10,418 bases of DNA from contig JAFTBD010000032.1 in assembly GCA_017455385.1 (NCBI GenBank), forward strand, positions 1-10,418, in the 5' to 3' direction. The notes under the pieces were generated by a model. The model saw only the letters and a list, made by a program, of their open reading frames with translations. It was not told the DNA's origin and made no database searches. Each line of letters opens with the position of its first letter. Within the stretch, counting starts at the first letter, position 1. This stretch comes from Clostridia bacterium. Its GTDB lineage: Bacteria; Bacillota; Clostridia; Christensenellales; CAG-1252. Below, in pieces: positions 1 through 6,741 of this stretch. The translations under genes were made by a program, and so were the position numbers.

Positions 1-17
1 CTTCGACTAAAACAACC

Positions 18-48
18 AAGAGAAAAGGCGTGGCATCACGCCACGCCT
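18..48 (-). terminator. Candidate intrinsic terminator, minus strand
   Basis: A 9-bp GC-rich stem (26-34 pairs with 40-48) closes a 5-nt loop (35-39). An outer GAGAA/TTCTC pairing (20-24 with 51-55) could extend it. Read on the minus strand, the hairpin is followed by TTTCTCTT, a modest U-tract, while the plus-strand side has none. This fits termination of minus-strand transcription, most simply of the SGNH lipoprotein gene, but the hairpin lies about 450 nt past that gene's stop codon. It may instead belong to a gene left of the window. Confidence 0.45.
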
Positions 49-121
49 GATTCTCAAAGAACAGCCTTACCGAAAAATCCCTAATGGAAGTGCGGTTCAC
101 TCGCCTTTTTTTTCGTGGATC

Positions 122-380
122 GCACGCTTTGCGTGCATTGCGGATGAGATCCCTCGATAAACTCGGGATGACGGAATAAGTAAGATTTGCTTACACAGTG
201 AATCGCACTTCGTGAGCGAATTGACCGCAGATGCGGTCGTGAATTCTCGAGCAGAGCTCTCCGTGAATTGACGGCAGAGCCGTCATTGCGGATAAACATA
301 TCCATAATGCACGCAAAGCGTGCAATTCATGCGCCAAAGGCGCAATTCATGGCGAAAGCCAATTCATGACCGTTAGGTCA
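122..380. repeat. Array of short palindromes joined by AATTCAT-like linkers
   Basis: This gene-free stretch holds a series of small perfect hairpins whose stems differ in sequence but stay complementary. They are GCACGC-TTT-GCGTGC (122-136), GTAAG-ATTTG-CTTAC (180-194), GACCGC-AGAT-GCGGTC (223-238), GAGC-AGA-GCTC (249-259), GACGGC-AGA-GCCGTC (270-284), GCACGC-AAA-GCGTGC (309-323), GCGCC-AAA-GGCGC (331-343), GGC-GAAA-GCC (351-360) and TGACC-GTTA-GGTCA (367-380). The later units are separated by a constant AATTCAT, and several earlier ones by GTGAATT or similar. ATTGCGGAT directly follows both the 122-136 and 270-284 hairpins. Changing stems with retained pairing suggests that structure rather than sequence is kept. 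I see no coding capacity. This looks like a family of intergenic repeats, not a CRISPR array, because unit lengths and sequences vary. Confidence 0.7.
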
Positions 381-403
381 ATTCATCCCTTCTCAGCGTC
401 ACC

Positions 404-482
404 TCAACTCCACTCTCCACTTTCCACATTTCACTCTCGCGCAGCGCCGCATTCCGCATTCCGAATTCCGAATTCCGAATTC
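404..482. repeat. Pyrimidine-rich tract followed by 7-bp tandem repeat
   Basis: Positions 404-439 are a run of CTCAACT/CTCCACT/TTCCAC-like pyrimidine-rich words. Positions 451-482 contain about 4.6 copies of the heptamer ATTCCGM: one copy ends in C (451-457), three end in A (458-478), and a partial ATTC follows (479-482). The repeat ends 11 nt before the stop codon of the minus-strand lipoprotein gene. Similar ATTCCG/GAATTC runs occur between genes in many bacterial genomes (from memory). No gene is apparent here. Confidence 0.7.
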
Positions 483-493
483 AAGCGCAGCCT

Positions 494-2209
494 TCAAGCG
501 CTATGCGCTTCTATCACCGCTTCCGCTACGTCAATGAGCAGGCGGACACTCTTCTCTCCGTTCTCGCCTTCGGAATAAGTGAAACGTACGTAAGATTCGG
601 ACTTGTCGATGCCCGCATTCAGGTAGACGGCGGTATAGGTCTCGCCGGTCTTTCTCGATGTCATCGTGTCGAGACGGTACTGTCCGCGGTAGACGATGGT
701 GAGCTCCTTGCCGAGGAAGTCATAGTCTTGGAGCAGGATCTTGCCCGTCTCGCGGTAGGTGGAGAGGATGGTCTCCGCGCTCTCGCTCTCGTAGTCGATC
801 CCCTCGAAGGTGATGCCGTAACCGTCCTCGAAGCCCTTGATGATGCTCATCAGGTCGCGGAGATCCGCTTGCGGGAATAGGTTGTGGATATAAGGATCGA
901 TCATCCGCAATTGATAGTCGTCCGTGAGGTTCGGCTTTTCTCTGGAAATAGCGAGTTTTATGACGTACATCGTCAGTTCGTTGACGGTCATACGCGCTTC
1001 GACGCTGCCGTCCGCGCGGAAGACGATGGAACTCTTCGTTTGGTCGATGGCGGCGAGGATATCCATATCCATCACCGTCACTTCCATGAACTTGTATTCC
1101 GTCGTTTCGGCGAAATGTTCGCCTTCGTAATTCAGGGTGAGCTTCGCGTCGGCGACGATCCCTTTCGTTCCGTCGAAATAAGCCTCCGTGACCGCACGCA
1201 TATCCGTTGCGGCAGCGATCTCGGCGCGTATGGGCGCGACGTCCGTTTTCTCCGCGTACAGGCGATCGAGCTGGGTGAGGCGGATATCTTTATATTTCGC
1301 CAAGGTATTCTCGCCGGAGAGACCCAATTCCTCGAGTTTTTTCTGCAGGAGCTCCGCGATGATGGCGTGTCCTTCGTTGAAGGGGTGGATGCCGTCCTCG
1401 CAGAAGAGGGTGTCGTAGCGCGGCTTATCCTCGTTGTAGACTTTCTCGATCTCGCCATAGACGTCGATGAGTTCGAAAGGCGCCGTCTTCGTGCCGTCTT
1501 CCGCTGTGACGGTCAGCTCTTCGAGGAGTTCGTAGAAGACCTCATTCATCATGCGGATGAGGTCGTCTAAGAGGTCGTGATAATTCGCCGAGGTGTAGCC
1601 GCGTGCGGCGAGTCCGGCGCGGGCGCGACGGGGGAAAAGGGGACTGTTCTCGTTCGCGGGATTGTAGAGTGTTTGCATGATGACGGTCGCGTCGGGATTC
1701 AGTTCTCGTATTCGCTCCAGTGCCTTGATGATGTTCGCTTTGGCACGCGCTTTCGTATTGAGGACGTACGTGAGGTCTCCGTCCGCGGCATTCAGCATCA
1801 TCGTGGAATGGTCGGTATTCAAGAGGTCGTTGCCGATGATGGAGATGTGGATGACGTCTGCGGTGGCGATCAAGGTCTCCACCATATCGATCCCGTCGTC
1901 TTCCCGCATAATGTAGCGGGAGAAGGTGCCTGTGGTGGCGCCGCTGACGCCGCGATCATAATATTCATAGTCGTTGATATTGCCGATGATGCCGTAATAG
2001 GCGTAGCTCTCGCGCTCGGTAAGCGGGGTGGGGCCCGCCACGCCTTCGGCGATGGAGTCTCCGAGAAAGAGGACGAGCGGCTTGCTCTTGACTTCTGCGG
2101 GGCTCTCCGAGGCGGGCACCTCGATGGGCGTATCTTCGCAGGCGGAAAGAGAGACGAAGAGCACCATCGACAGAATACATATCAGCAGTATGACGATCGC
2201 TTTTTTCAC
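494..2209 (-). CDS. Lipoprotein SGNH/GDSL-family hydrolase
   Basis: This 571-residue protein is probably a membrane-anchored extracytoplasmic esterase or acyl hydrolase. Residues 1-24 form a lipoprotein signal peptide: two lysines, a hydrophobic core, then the lipobox LSAC with Cys24 as the predicted lipidated residue. The SGNH fold follows: block I LFLGDSIAEG (about 48-56, nucleophile Ser52), block II Gly around GVSGATTG (87-94), block III IIGNDLL (Asn127) and block V DGIHP (Asp272 and His275). All four signature residues are therefore present. The remaining roughly 270 residues (about 300-571) form an acidic region with beta-strand-like alternation that I do not recognise; it may bind a wall polymer or substrate. 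The start is GTG at 2207-2209, chosen because AAGGAG (minus strand, 2217-2222) lies 7 nt upstream and the signal peptide begins there. The gene is monocistronic within the window and diverges from the TIR operon. The substrate cannot be told from sequence. Confidence 0.85.
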   Translation of the reverse strand: MKKAIVILLICILSMVLFVSLSACEDTPIEVPASESPAEVKSKPLVLFLGDSIAEGVAGPTPLTERESYAYYGIIGNINDYEYYDRGVSGATTGTFSRYIMREDDGIDMVETLIATADVIHISIIGNDLLNTDHSTMMLNAADGDLTYVLNTKARAKANIIKALERIRELNPDATVIMQTLYNPANENSPLFPRRARAGLAARGYTSANYHDLLDDLIRMMNEVFYELLEELTVTAEDGTKTAPFELIDVYGEIEKVYNEDKPRYDTLFCEDGIHPFNEGHAIIAELLQKKLEELGLSGENTLAKYKDIRLTQLDRLYAEKTDVAPIRAEIAAATDMRAVTEAYFDGTKGIVADAKLTLNYEGEHFAETTEYKFMEVTVMDMDILAAIDQTKSSIVFRADGSVEARMTVNELTMYVIKLAISREKPNLTDDYQLRMIDPYIHNLFPQADLRDLMSIIKGFEDGYGITFEGIDYESESAETILSTYRETGKILLQDYDFLGKELTIVYRGQYRLDTMTSRKTGETYTAVYLNAGIDKSESYVRFTYSEGENGEKSVRLLIDVAEAVIEAHSA

Positions 2210-2216
2210 GTGAATT

Positions 2217-2222
2217 CTCCTT
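2217..2222 (-). promoter_or_regulatory. Ribosome binding site fixing the GTG start of the lipoprotein gene
   Basis: Read on the minus strand this is AAGGAG, 7 nt before the GTG at 2209. It supports a non-ATG initiation codon, since the lipoprotein signal peptide starts exactly there. Confidence 0.75.
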
Positions 2223-2333
2223 ATACCCTTTACTGACGGGCGCCTGCCGGCTTTTTTTCACGAAAGCCAATATGATGATATAACGAAATTCGCGAAAAGT
2301 CTACGAAATGACCGTGTTTCGGAAAAGTAGGGA

Positions 2334-2345
2334 GCAGGATCCTGC
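2334..2345. promoter_or_regulatory. Perfect 12-bp palindrome, possible operator
   Basis: GCAGGATCCTGC is perfectly self-complementary and sits in the divergent intergenic region, about 125 nt upstream of the lipoprotein GTG and about 110 nt upstream of the proposed -35 box of the TIR operon. A dimeric regulator could bind there. No regulator gene is visible in the window. Only its symmetry and position support this; a chance palindrome is possible. Confidence 0.25.
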
Positions 2346-2452
2346 ATATCTTTTCACGCCTTTTTGTCGGAGAAGCGGGAAGGATCGCGAATAAAATAAC
2401 GGCGCGGAGCGGCAGATCTCGCCGCAAAAATGCAAAATCCGAAATTTAGGTA

Positions 2453-2481
2453 TTGCTTTTTTTATATTTTTATTATAGAAT
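2453..2481 (+). promoter_or_regulatory. Candidate sigma-A-type promoter for the TIR operon
   Basis: A TTGCTT (-35, 2453-2458) and TAGAAT (-10, 2476-2481) are separated by 17 nt inside a sharply AT-rich patch (about 2448-2502) in otherwise GC-richer DNA. Transcription would begin near 2488, leaving a leader of about 55 nt. Overlapping alternatives for the -10 are TATTAT at 2471 and TATAGA at 2474. The rest of the intergenic region (2210-2450) shows no convincing promoter for the divergent lipoprotein gene. Confidence 0.5.
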
Positions 2482-2503
2482 ATTTTTTGTATAGGGTAAT
2501 TAT

Positions 2504-2519
2504 GCGCGCCGAGGCGCGC
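2504..2519 (+). promoter_or_regulatory. GC-only leader hairpin upstream of the TIR gene
   Basis: GCGCGC (2504-2509) pairs with GCGCGC (2514-2519) around a CGAG loop. It lies in the probable 5' leader, 5 nt before the GGAGGG ribosome binding site, so it could tune translation or mRNA stability. No known riboswitch is recognised. Confidence 0.35.
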
Positions 2520-2524
2520 CATCC

Positions 2525-2530
2525 GGAGGG
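2525..2530 (+). promoter_or_regulatory. Ribosome binding site of the TIR gene
   Basis: GGAGGG ends 13 nt before the ATG at 2544. The spacing is on the long side, but neither in-frame ATG further upstream (2430, 2502) has any Shine-Dalgarno sequence, and 2430 lies before the proposed promoter. This decides the start at 2544. Confidence 0.6.
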
Positions 2531-2543
2531 ACGAAAGAAAAGT

Positions 2544-3674
2544 ATGGCTATCGCGCTCAACGAACTCATCGAAAAAGGCAAGTTCCTGATGATCTCTTAT
2601 CGGAGCATCGACAGCCATATCGTCGTGGAAGACATCCGTCAGATGCAGGCGCTCGGTCTGCGCATTTGGTATGACGCCGCAATGGAGCTCGGTGATAACT
2701 GGAAGCACGTGGCTGAGAAGATCATCAAGCATCCGAATTGTGCGGGCGTCATTTTTTATAACAGCGAGAATTCTTTCGTCAGTAAGCCTTGCTTTCTCGA
2801 GCGTCGTTGGACCTTGGAACAGATGAAAGCGATGAAGGGAAAGGGCGAGCCCTATATCTATTTCTCCGTCAATATCGGCGGCAGGACCACCAATGAGATC
2901 ATTCGCGACACCTATGCGCTCACCGAGGGCTCCGACGTGGAGTCGGTATTTCCTTTCGAATACCTCGAGGGCATCGTAGATATGTTCAATGAGGACGTCA
3001 TCTGCGTGCGCCGCACCGGCACGGCGAAGCAGACGGCGGAGAGCATCCTCAAAAAGACGCGCTATCTCGACGTGGTGGACGACGAGGAAGTCGTTCTCGA
3101 GAACCTCGCCAAGAAAGGCATAATCGCCACAGAAGAGAATAATAAAGTGCTGTATGCCGGCTCTTACCCCCGCGAGATCGTCGACGTGGACGTCTCGCAT
3201 AAGAACCTCGGGAAGAAATGGTTCACCGAGCGCGGCAGGCAATATTGCTACCTGAATGGGGTTTATTATCTCTGTGAGCCCATTCGCTTCGTATATATCG
3301 GCAAGTCGGAAGAAGGTCTCCGTTTTATGGCGGACAGAGTGCTTTTCTCCTCTACGGGAGACGATCTTCCCGCCACGCTGGATCTTTTCACGCAAGAAGC
3401 ATTTCGCAATGCGAAGAAGGCTTTCCCCGTCGGGAATGCCACCATCCCGACGGCGGGGGAATACCTCGCGAATCGGGAGAGATTCGATTCTTTCACCCGT
3501 ACGTCCGACTTCGCGGAGCATCAGACTCGTTTCTGGCTCGCGGATCGCGGCAAAGGGGGCAGGGCGCTCCAAATGAACGTCAACGAGAGTCAGACGGTCA
3601 ATGAGCGCGGATTCAATAAGAAGTTCAAACTGGGCGTCAGACCCGTTATAACTTTCACGTTCAATAAAAAATAA
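2544..3674 (+). CDS. TIR-domain protein with C-terminal DUF6273-like domain
   Basis: This 376-residue protein from the 2544 start is probably a cytoplasmic NAD+-consuming or signalling effector. Residues about 12-110 fit a bacterial TIR domain. The first strand and loop read KFLMISYRS (13-21). The BB-loop-like segment LRIWYDAAMELGDNW spans 39-53. GVIFYNSENSFVSKPCFLE (68-86) matches the strand D / helix C region, where Glu86 occupies the usual catalytic glutamate position. Residues about 155-200 form a charged linker. Residues about 200-376 look like DUF6273: KVLYAGSYPREI (201-212), then GVYYLCEPIRF (239-249) corresponding to the family's 'dG.yY..ePI.W' stretch, and a C-terminal FKLGVRPVI (361-369) that matches the family's closing GVRP motif. 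DUF6273 is poorly understood and is often an extracellular or sensor-like module in Clostridia. No signal peptide or membrane helix is seen. This is the first gene of the operon, followed 16 nt later by the 698-residue protein. NADase activity is inferred from the family. Confidence 0.8.
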   Translation: MAIALNELIEKGKFLMISYRSIDSHIVVEDIRQMQALGLRIWYDAAMELGDNWKHVAEKIIKHPNCAGVIFYNSENSFVSKPCFLERRWTLEQMKAMKGKGEPYIYFSVNIGGRTTNEIIRDTYALTEGSDVESVFPFEYLEGIVDMFNEDVICVRRTGTAKQTAESILKKTRYLDVVDDEEVVLENLAKKGIIATEENNKVLYAGSYPREIVDVDVSHKNLGKKWFTERGRQYCYLNGVYYLCEPIRFVYIGKSEEGLRFMADRVLFSSTGDDLPATLDLFTQEAFRNAKKAFPVGNATIPTAGEYLANRERFDSFTRTSDFAEHQTRFWLADRGKGGRALQMNVNESQTVNERGFNKKFKLGVRPVITFTFNKK

Positions 3675-3690
3675 AAAAAGGAGATAGACA

Positions 3691-5787
3691 ATGGGGATCA
3701 AAACAGACGTCGGAGCGATGAACGCTCTGAGCAAAGCAATGAGGGATATCGTCAAAGATAAGAAGGCGGACAGCATCTTCTACGAGTACGAAGACAAGAA
3801 GGTGATCGGCAAGAAAATATTAGACGCCATCCTCGCGAAAAGGAAAGCCTCGGACGACGGCAAGACCTTCATTTTCAGCGACTCCATCAAGGAATCCGGT
3901 CTTCTGTCCGTCACGCAGATCTTGCAGACCGTCCTCATTCTCATCAACGATTACGGCATAGACTTCACGGCGGAAGTGCAGTCTCTCTGCAAAGATCTCA
4001 TCGCCGAGATCTTGGCGCACGTCGAGAACCCCAAAGGGGATTATCGCTTATTCTACGAAGAGGGCGTCTCCTCCAAGGATATGCCCGAAGGGAACTTCCT
4101 TCTGGACGCCACGCCTTACGACGTGAAATTCCCTGCCTGCTTCTCCTATATCGACTCCATCACTTGGACGCTTCCCGTCGCGCTGGATCTCCTGCGCACG
4201 AATACGGTGGGCGGCTGTGACCTATTGGACGACGCGACGGAGAAGAAGATCATCGCGCTCTCCAAGTTCTGCCTGAAATACCTCAATCTCGCTTTCGTTT
4301 CCGAGCCGAAGTCGAGCCGAATGACCTGCGGCTGGAACTTCACTTGGAAATGCGTGAACCCCTCCCTCTATTACACCTATGCGGTAGGTGAGTGCTGTCA
4401 AGGCATCAATTCCAATTACGAGGGTTTTCTGGATGCGAAGACGGGTGACGCCATCGTCGATACCGACAGCGGCAAGAGATATGCCGCCATCCTCTCCGAG
4501 ATCAATGACGACCTGCCGTATGGCGATCCGACCTCTCCCGTCGGGAAGCTGAGAGCAGGGCTCCTTCGCGCCGCGGAAGGCGTGTGGGAAGTCACGAACG
4601 ATCGTATCGACGACCGTTTCTTCAATTACGACTTGTCCATCGTGGACGACGACACCGTGCGTCACAGCCAGTCCAGCGACGTTCTCTTCAATATGGTCTT
4701 TATCGTGAATATCGTCATTTCCAGTGGGCTGAACGAAGCTCTGCGCGAGAAGATCACGAAAGCGACCGATCCCGAAGAGAAGGAGAAGTATCAGAAAGAA
4801 TATAACAATATGTTCGAGCTCTTACAGCTCGCCATCCAGCGTACGTCCCGTTTCTATAACGACCTCAAACAGGTGGGCAGGGACTACATCGTGGATCAAT
4901 ATTACGCCGTCTTCAACGAGGACTACGTGTATCATAAAGTCCTTGCGAAAGAACTGCGCAAGAGAAGGATCCGTATGATGAGCCTTCTCCCCGTCATCAT
5001 CTCCACCTTCACCCTCCTCGGCGAGTATATGGTGAAGTATCCGCAGATCGATATGATCAAGTATCTCGACAGCCTGCTCGAGGATCGCATCCTCGACGAG
5101 AATAACGAATACGTTTGGCTGTGGGAGAAAGACTGCTACTATGCGACCTCCACCTACTATTACGTTTCCTCGCTCGCAGGTTTCTACCGCTATTACGAGA
5201 CCTACGAGGAGCGTTTCTCCGCGATCGACACCGAGAATAAAGAATATCGCACGCGTCTCCTCGGAGACCAGTATGCTTCACTCACGGCGGAAGGCGGCGA
5301 GATCGAGAGACTGAAAAAGGAGATCGCGCGCTTGCAAGCCGAGAATGCAGAGCAGGCGGCGAGACTGGCGGCGGGCTCTCCCGTGGAGAACGCCATTTCA
5401 GACCTCTGCGCGTCTTCGATGAAAGAAGGGCTCCTCCCCGCATTCAACGAGCTGATGACGAGCGTCTTGACCTCGATGGATCCGTCGGAAGGCAAGCGCC
5501 TCTCGAAGGACGAGAAAGTCTTCGCCGAGAATATGAAGCTCCTCCTGCTGAGGATCTTCTTCGGACAGGAGACTTACGACACCGCGGGCGACTGCAAGGA
5601 GACCCTTGACGCCAAGAACCAGAAAGACGCTTATGGCAAGCTGGTTAATTACCTCAAGAAAGATATCCGCAACGCGCTTCGTTTCTACACCAAGCAAGTG
5701 GTCGTCTCCGTTAAGCACGAGAGCGACTTCGTCATGACGGAAGGGTACGAGGGCATCCGCACTGCGCTCACCCGCAAGAAAGACTGA
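3691..5787 (+). CDS. Large helical protein of unknown family, coiled coil near C terminus
   Basis: I do not recognise this 698-residue protein. The start is firm: AAAGGAG at 3677-3683 lies 7 nt before the ATG. Most of it looks alpha-helical and rich in tyrosine and acidic residues. Residues 209-236 contain a distinctive cluster of Trp, Cys and Tyr (CGWNFTWKC, 213-221; then GECC, 233-236) that could be a functional or metal-binding site. Two hydrophobic helices (331-347 and 431-444) are more likely buried core than membrane spans, since each contains or is closely flanked by polar and charged residues. A run of aromatic residues occupies 475-503. Residues about 537-560 (EIERLKKEIARLQAENAEQ and following) form a short coiled coil with I538, L541, I545, L548 and L559 in heptad positions, suggesting oligomerisation or partner binding. 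A compact helical C-terminal domain (565-698) follows. It sits between the TIR and ParA-like genes, so a scaffold, sensor or regulatory partner role is plausible but unproven. Confidence 0.8.
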   Translation: MGIKTDVGAMNALSKAMRDIVKDKKADSIFYEYEDKKVIGKKILDAILAKRKASDDGKTFIFSDSIKESGLLSVTQILQTVLILINDYGIDFTAEVQSLCKDLIAEILAHVENPKGDYRLFYEEGVSSKDMPEGNFLLDATPYDVKFPACFSYIDSITWTLPVALDLLRTNTVGGCDLLDDATEKKIIALSKFCLKYLNLAFVSEPKSSRMTCGWNFTWKCVNPSLYYTYAVGECCQGINSNYEGFLDAKTGDAIVDTDSGKRYAAILSEINDDLPYGDPTSPVGKLRAGLLRAAEGVWEVTNDRIDDRFFNYDLSIVDDDTVRHSQSSDVLFNMVFIVNIVISSGLNEALREKITKATDPEEKEKYQKEYNNMFELLQLAIQRTSRFYNDLKQVGRDYIVDQYYAVFNEDYVYHKVLAKELRKRRIRMMSLLPVIISTFTLLGEYMVKYPQIDMIKYLDSLLEDRILDENNEYVWLWEKDCYYATSTYYYVSSLAGFYRYYETYEERFSAIDTENKEYRTRLLGDQYASLTAEGGEIERLKKEIARLQAENAEQAARLAAGSPVENAISDLCASSMKEGLLPAFNELMTSVLTSMDPSEGKRLSKDEKVFAENMKLLLLRIFFGQETYDTAGDCKETLDAKNQKDAYGKLVNYLKKDIRNALRFYTKQVVVSVKHESDFVMTEGYEGIRTALTRKKD

Positions 5788-5812
5788 TCGCGGATAAAAA
5801 GGAGAAAACAGT

Positions 5813-6730
5813 ATGAAATCACTCACGTTTTTCAGTTATAAAGGCGGCGCGGGCAGAACGTCCGCTCTCGTGAACCTCATCCCCATCTTGGGAGACGACG
5901 ATCACCTGAATGCCACCCCCGACAGCCCCATCGTCATCGTGGATATGGATATCGACTCCGCAGGTCTCACCTACCTCCTCGACAAGGAGGAGGAAGCCTA
6001 TCATTCCAATTGCTACGTGCAATACTGTTTGGGGCAGGGCATCCCTGGGCATACCAATACTTCCGTGTCCATCGACAGGCATCCTTTCTTCTCGCAGTTA
6101 TGCAAGGTCGGCTCCTTCTTCGGACTGGAAGACGCCGCGGTCCTTTTCCTTCCCGCGAAAGACGGCGGAATGATCGAGGACTCCAATAGCTCAAACTACG
6201 ACGCGAAGACTTCGCCGCACCTCACGACCCTCCTGCAACTCTGCGAGGATTACGACTGCGCGGCGGTGGTGTTCGACTCGGCGGCGGGCGATCAGATCAC
6301 CGCGAAATGGAGCACGAACAGCACGCAGATCATGGTGTGCTGTATGCGCCCGACCAAGCAATTCCGCGAGGGTACCATCCGTTATCTCAAGAGATTCGAG
6401 AAAGAGAATAATATGAAAGATATCGTGATCGTGCCGAACGTCGTGCCCCCGATGAAAATGGATATCGACGGCGACGCTTATCCCATCACAGCGAAGCTGA
6501 ATCTCAAGAACGCCATCAATATGAGCCTCGACGGGGACAAGAATAACCTGCACCTCGATATGCTGACGGGCGATGAATTCGGCATCCCGATGGTGCCGCG
6601 CTTCATGTGGCTCGAAGGTGTCTTGGCGAATATCGCCTCCCGCAACGCGGAGGAGGAAGCCGCTTATCAGAAGTATCGTCTTCTCGCAGATATCATCAGA
6701 GACGATACGGACGATTCTTTCAACGCATAA
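5813..6730 (+). CDS. ParA/MinD-like P-loop ATPase with KGGxGRT motif
   Basis: This 305-residue protein belongs to the SIMIBI class of P-loop ATPases. The deviant Walker A reads SYKGGAGRTSA (8-18): the signature lysine Lys10 is kept, while the usual P-loop lysine of KGGxGKT is arginine (Arg15). Walker A' is IVIVDMDIDSAGL (40-52, Asp44/Asp46) and Walker B is AAVVFDSAAGD (150-160, Asp155). KGGxGRT/S variants are known from ATPases in bacterial conflict-type operons, rather than from classic plasmid partition (from memory). No ParB-like gene or parS-like repeat is nearby. The N-terminal strand MKSLTFFSYKGG starts right at the ATG, which follows AAAGGAG by 8 nt. Residues 61-135 are a long insertion between Walker A' and B compared with minimal MinD. 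The next gene's ribosome binding site overlaps this stop codon, so translation is probably coupled. It is likely a nucleotide-driven switch acting on the neighbouring large proteins (inference). Confidence 0.85.
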   Translation: MKSLTFFSYKGGAGRTSALVNLIPILGDDDHLNATPDSPIVIVDMDIDSAGLTYLLDKEEEAYHSNCYVQYCLGQGIPGHTNTSVSIDRHPFFSQLCKVGSFFGLEDAAVLFLPAKDGGMIEDSNSSNYDAKTSPHLTTLLQLCEDYDCAAVVFDSAAGDQITAKWSTNSTQIMVCCMRPTKQFREGTIRYLKRFEKENNMKDIVIVPNVVPPMKMDIDGDAYPITAKLNLKNAINMSLDGDKNNLHLDMLTGDEFGIPMVPRFMWLEGVLANIASRNAEEEAAYQKYRLLADIIRDDTDDSFNA

Positions 6731-6741
6731 AGGAGTTTCTC

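Noticed and set aside
89..112. Plus-strand terminator (AGTG/CACT stem and an eight-T run at 105-112)
   Set aside because: The stem is only 4 bp, and CGCC separates it from the T-run, so it is too weak to call.
122..380. CRISPR array
   Set aside because: No constant repeat of 23-40 nt with unique spacers of even length, and no cas genes. The repeated parts are 6-9 nt linkers between different palindromes.
884..1570. A 228-codon plus-strand open frame inside the lipoprotein gene
   Set aside because: It lies opposite the SGNH gene, which has intact catalytic motifs and a signal peptide. The product is rich in V, D, R and E, as expected from the reverse of biased codons.
2236..2258. Plus-strand terminator-like GGC/GCC followed by seven Ts near 2252
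   Set aside because: The stem is only 3 bp, and no plus-strand gene ends upstream of it.
2430..2543. Upstream ATGs (2430 and 2502) as starts of the TIR gene
   Set aside because: No ribosome binding site precedes either. The extension from 2430 is read through the AT-rich promoter patch, and 2502 abuts the GC hairpin. The TIR domain begins soon after 2544.
2301..3776. A long open frame on the minus strand opposite the TIR gene
   Set aside because: It is antisense to a gene with clear TIR and DUF6273 motifs, has no ribosome binding site, and its histidine/arginine/aspartate-rich product looks like an antisense shadow.
5813..6730. Plasmid partition locus (parA)
   Set aside because: The P-loop is KGGxGRT, no parB or iterons are seen, and the flanking genes form a different kind of operon.
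6607..6741. N-terminal extension of the 730-residue protein
   Set aside because: It would overlap the ATPase gene by 124 nt, is arginine-rich shadow sequence, and has no ribosome binding site. AAAGGAG points to 6742.
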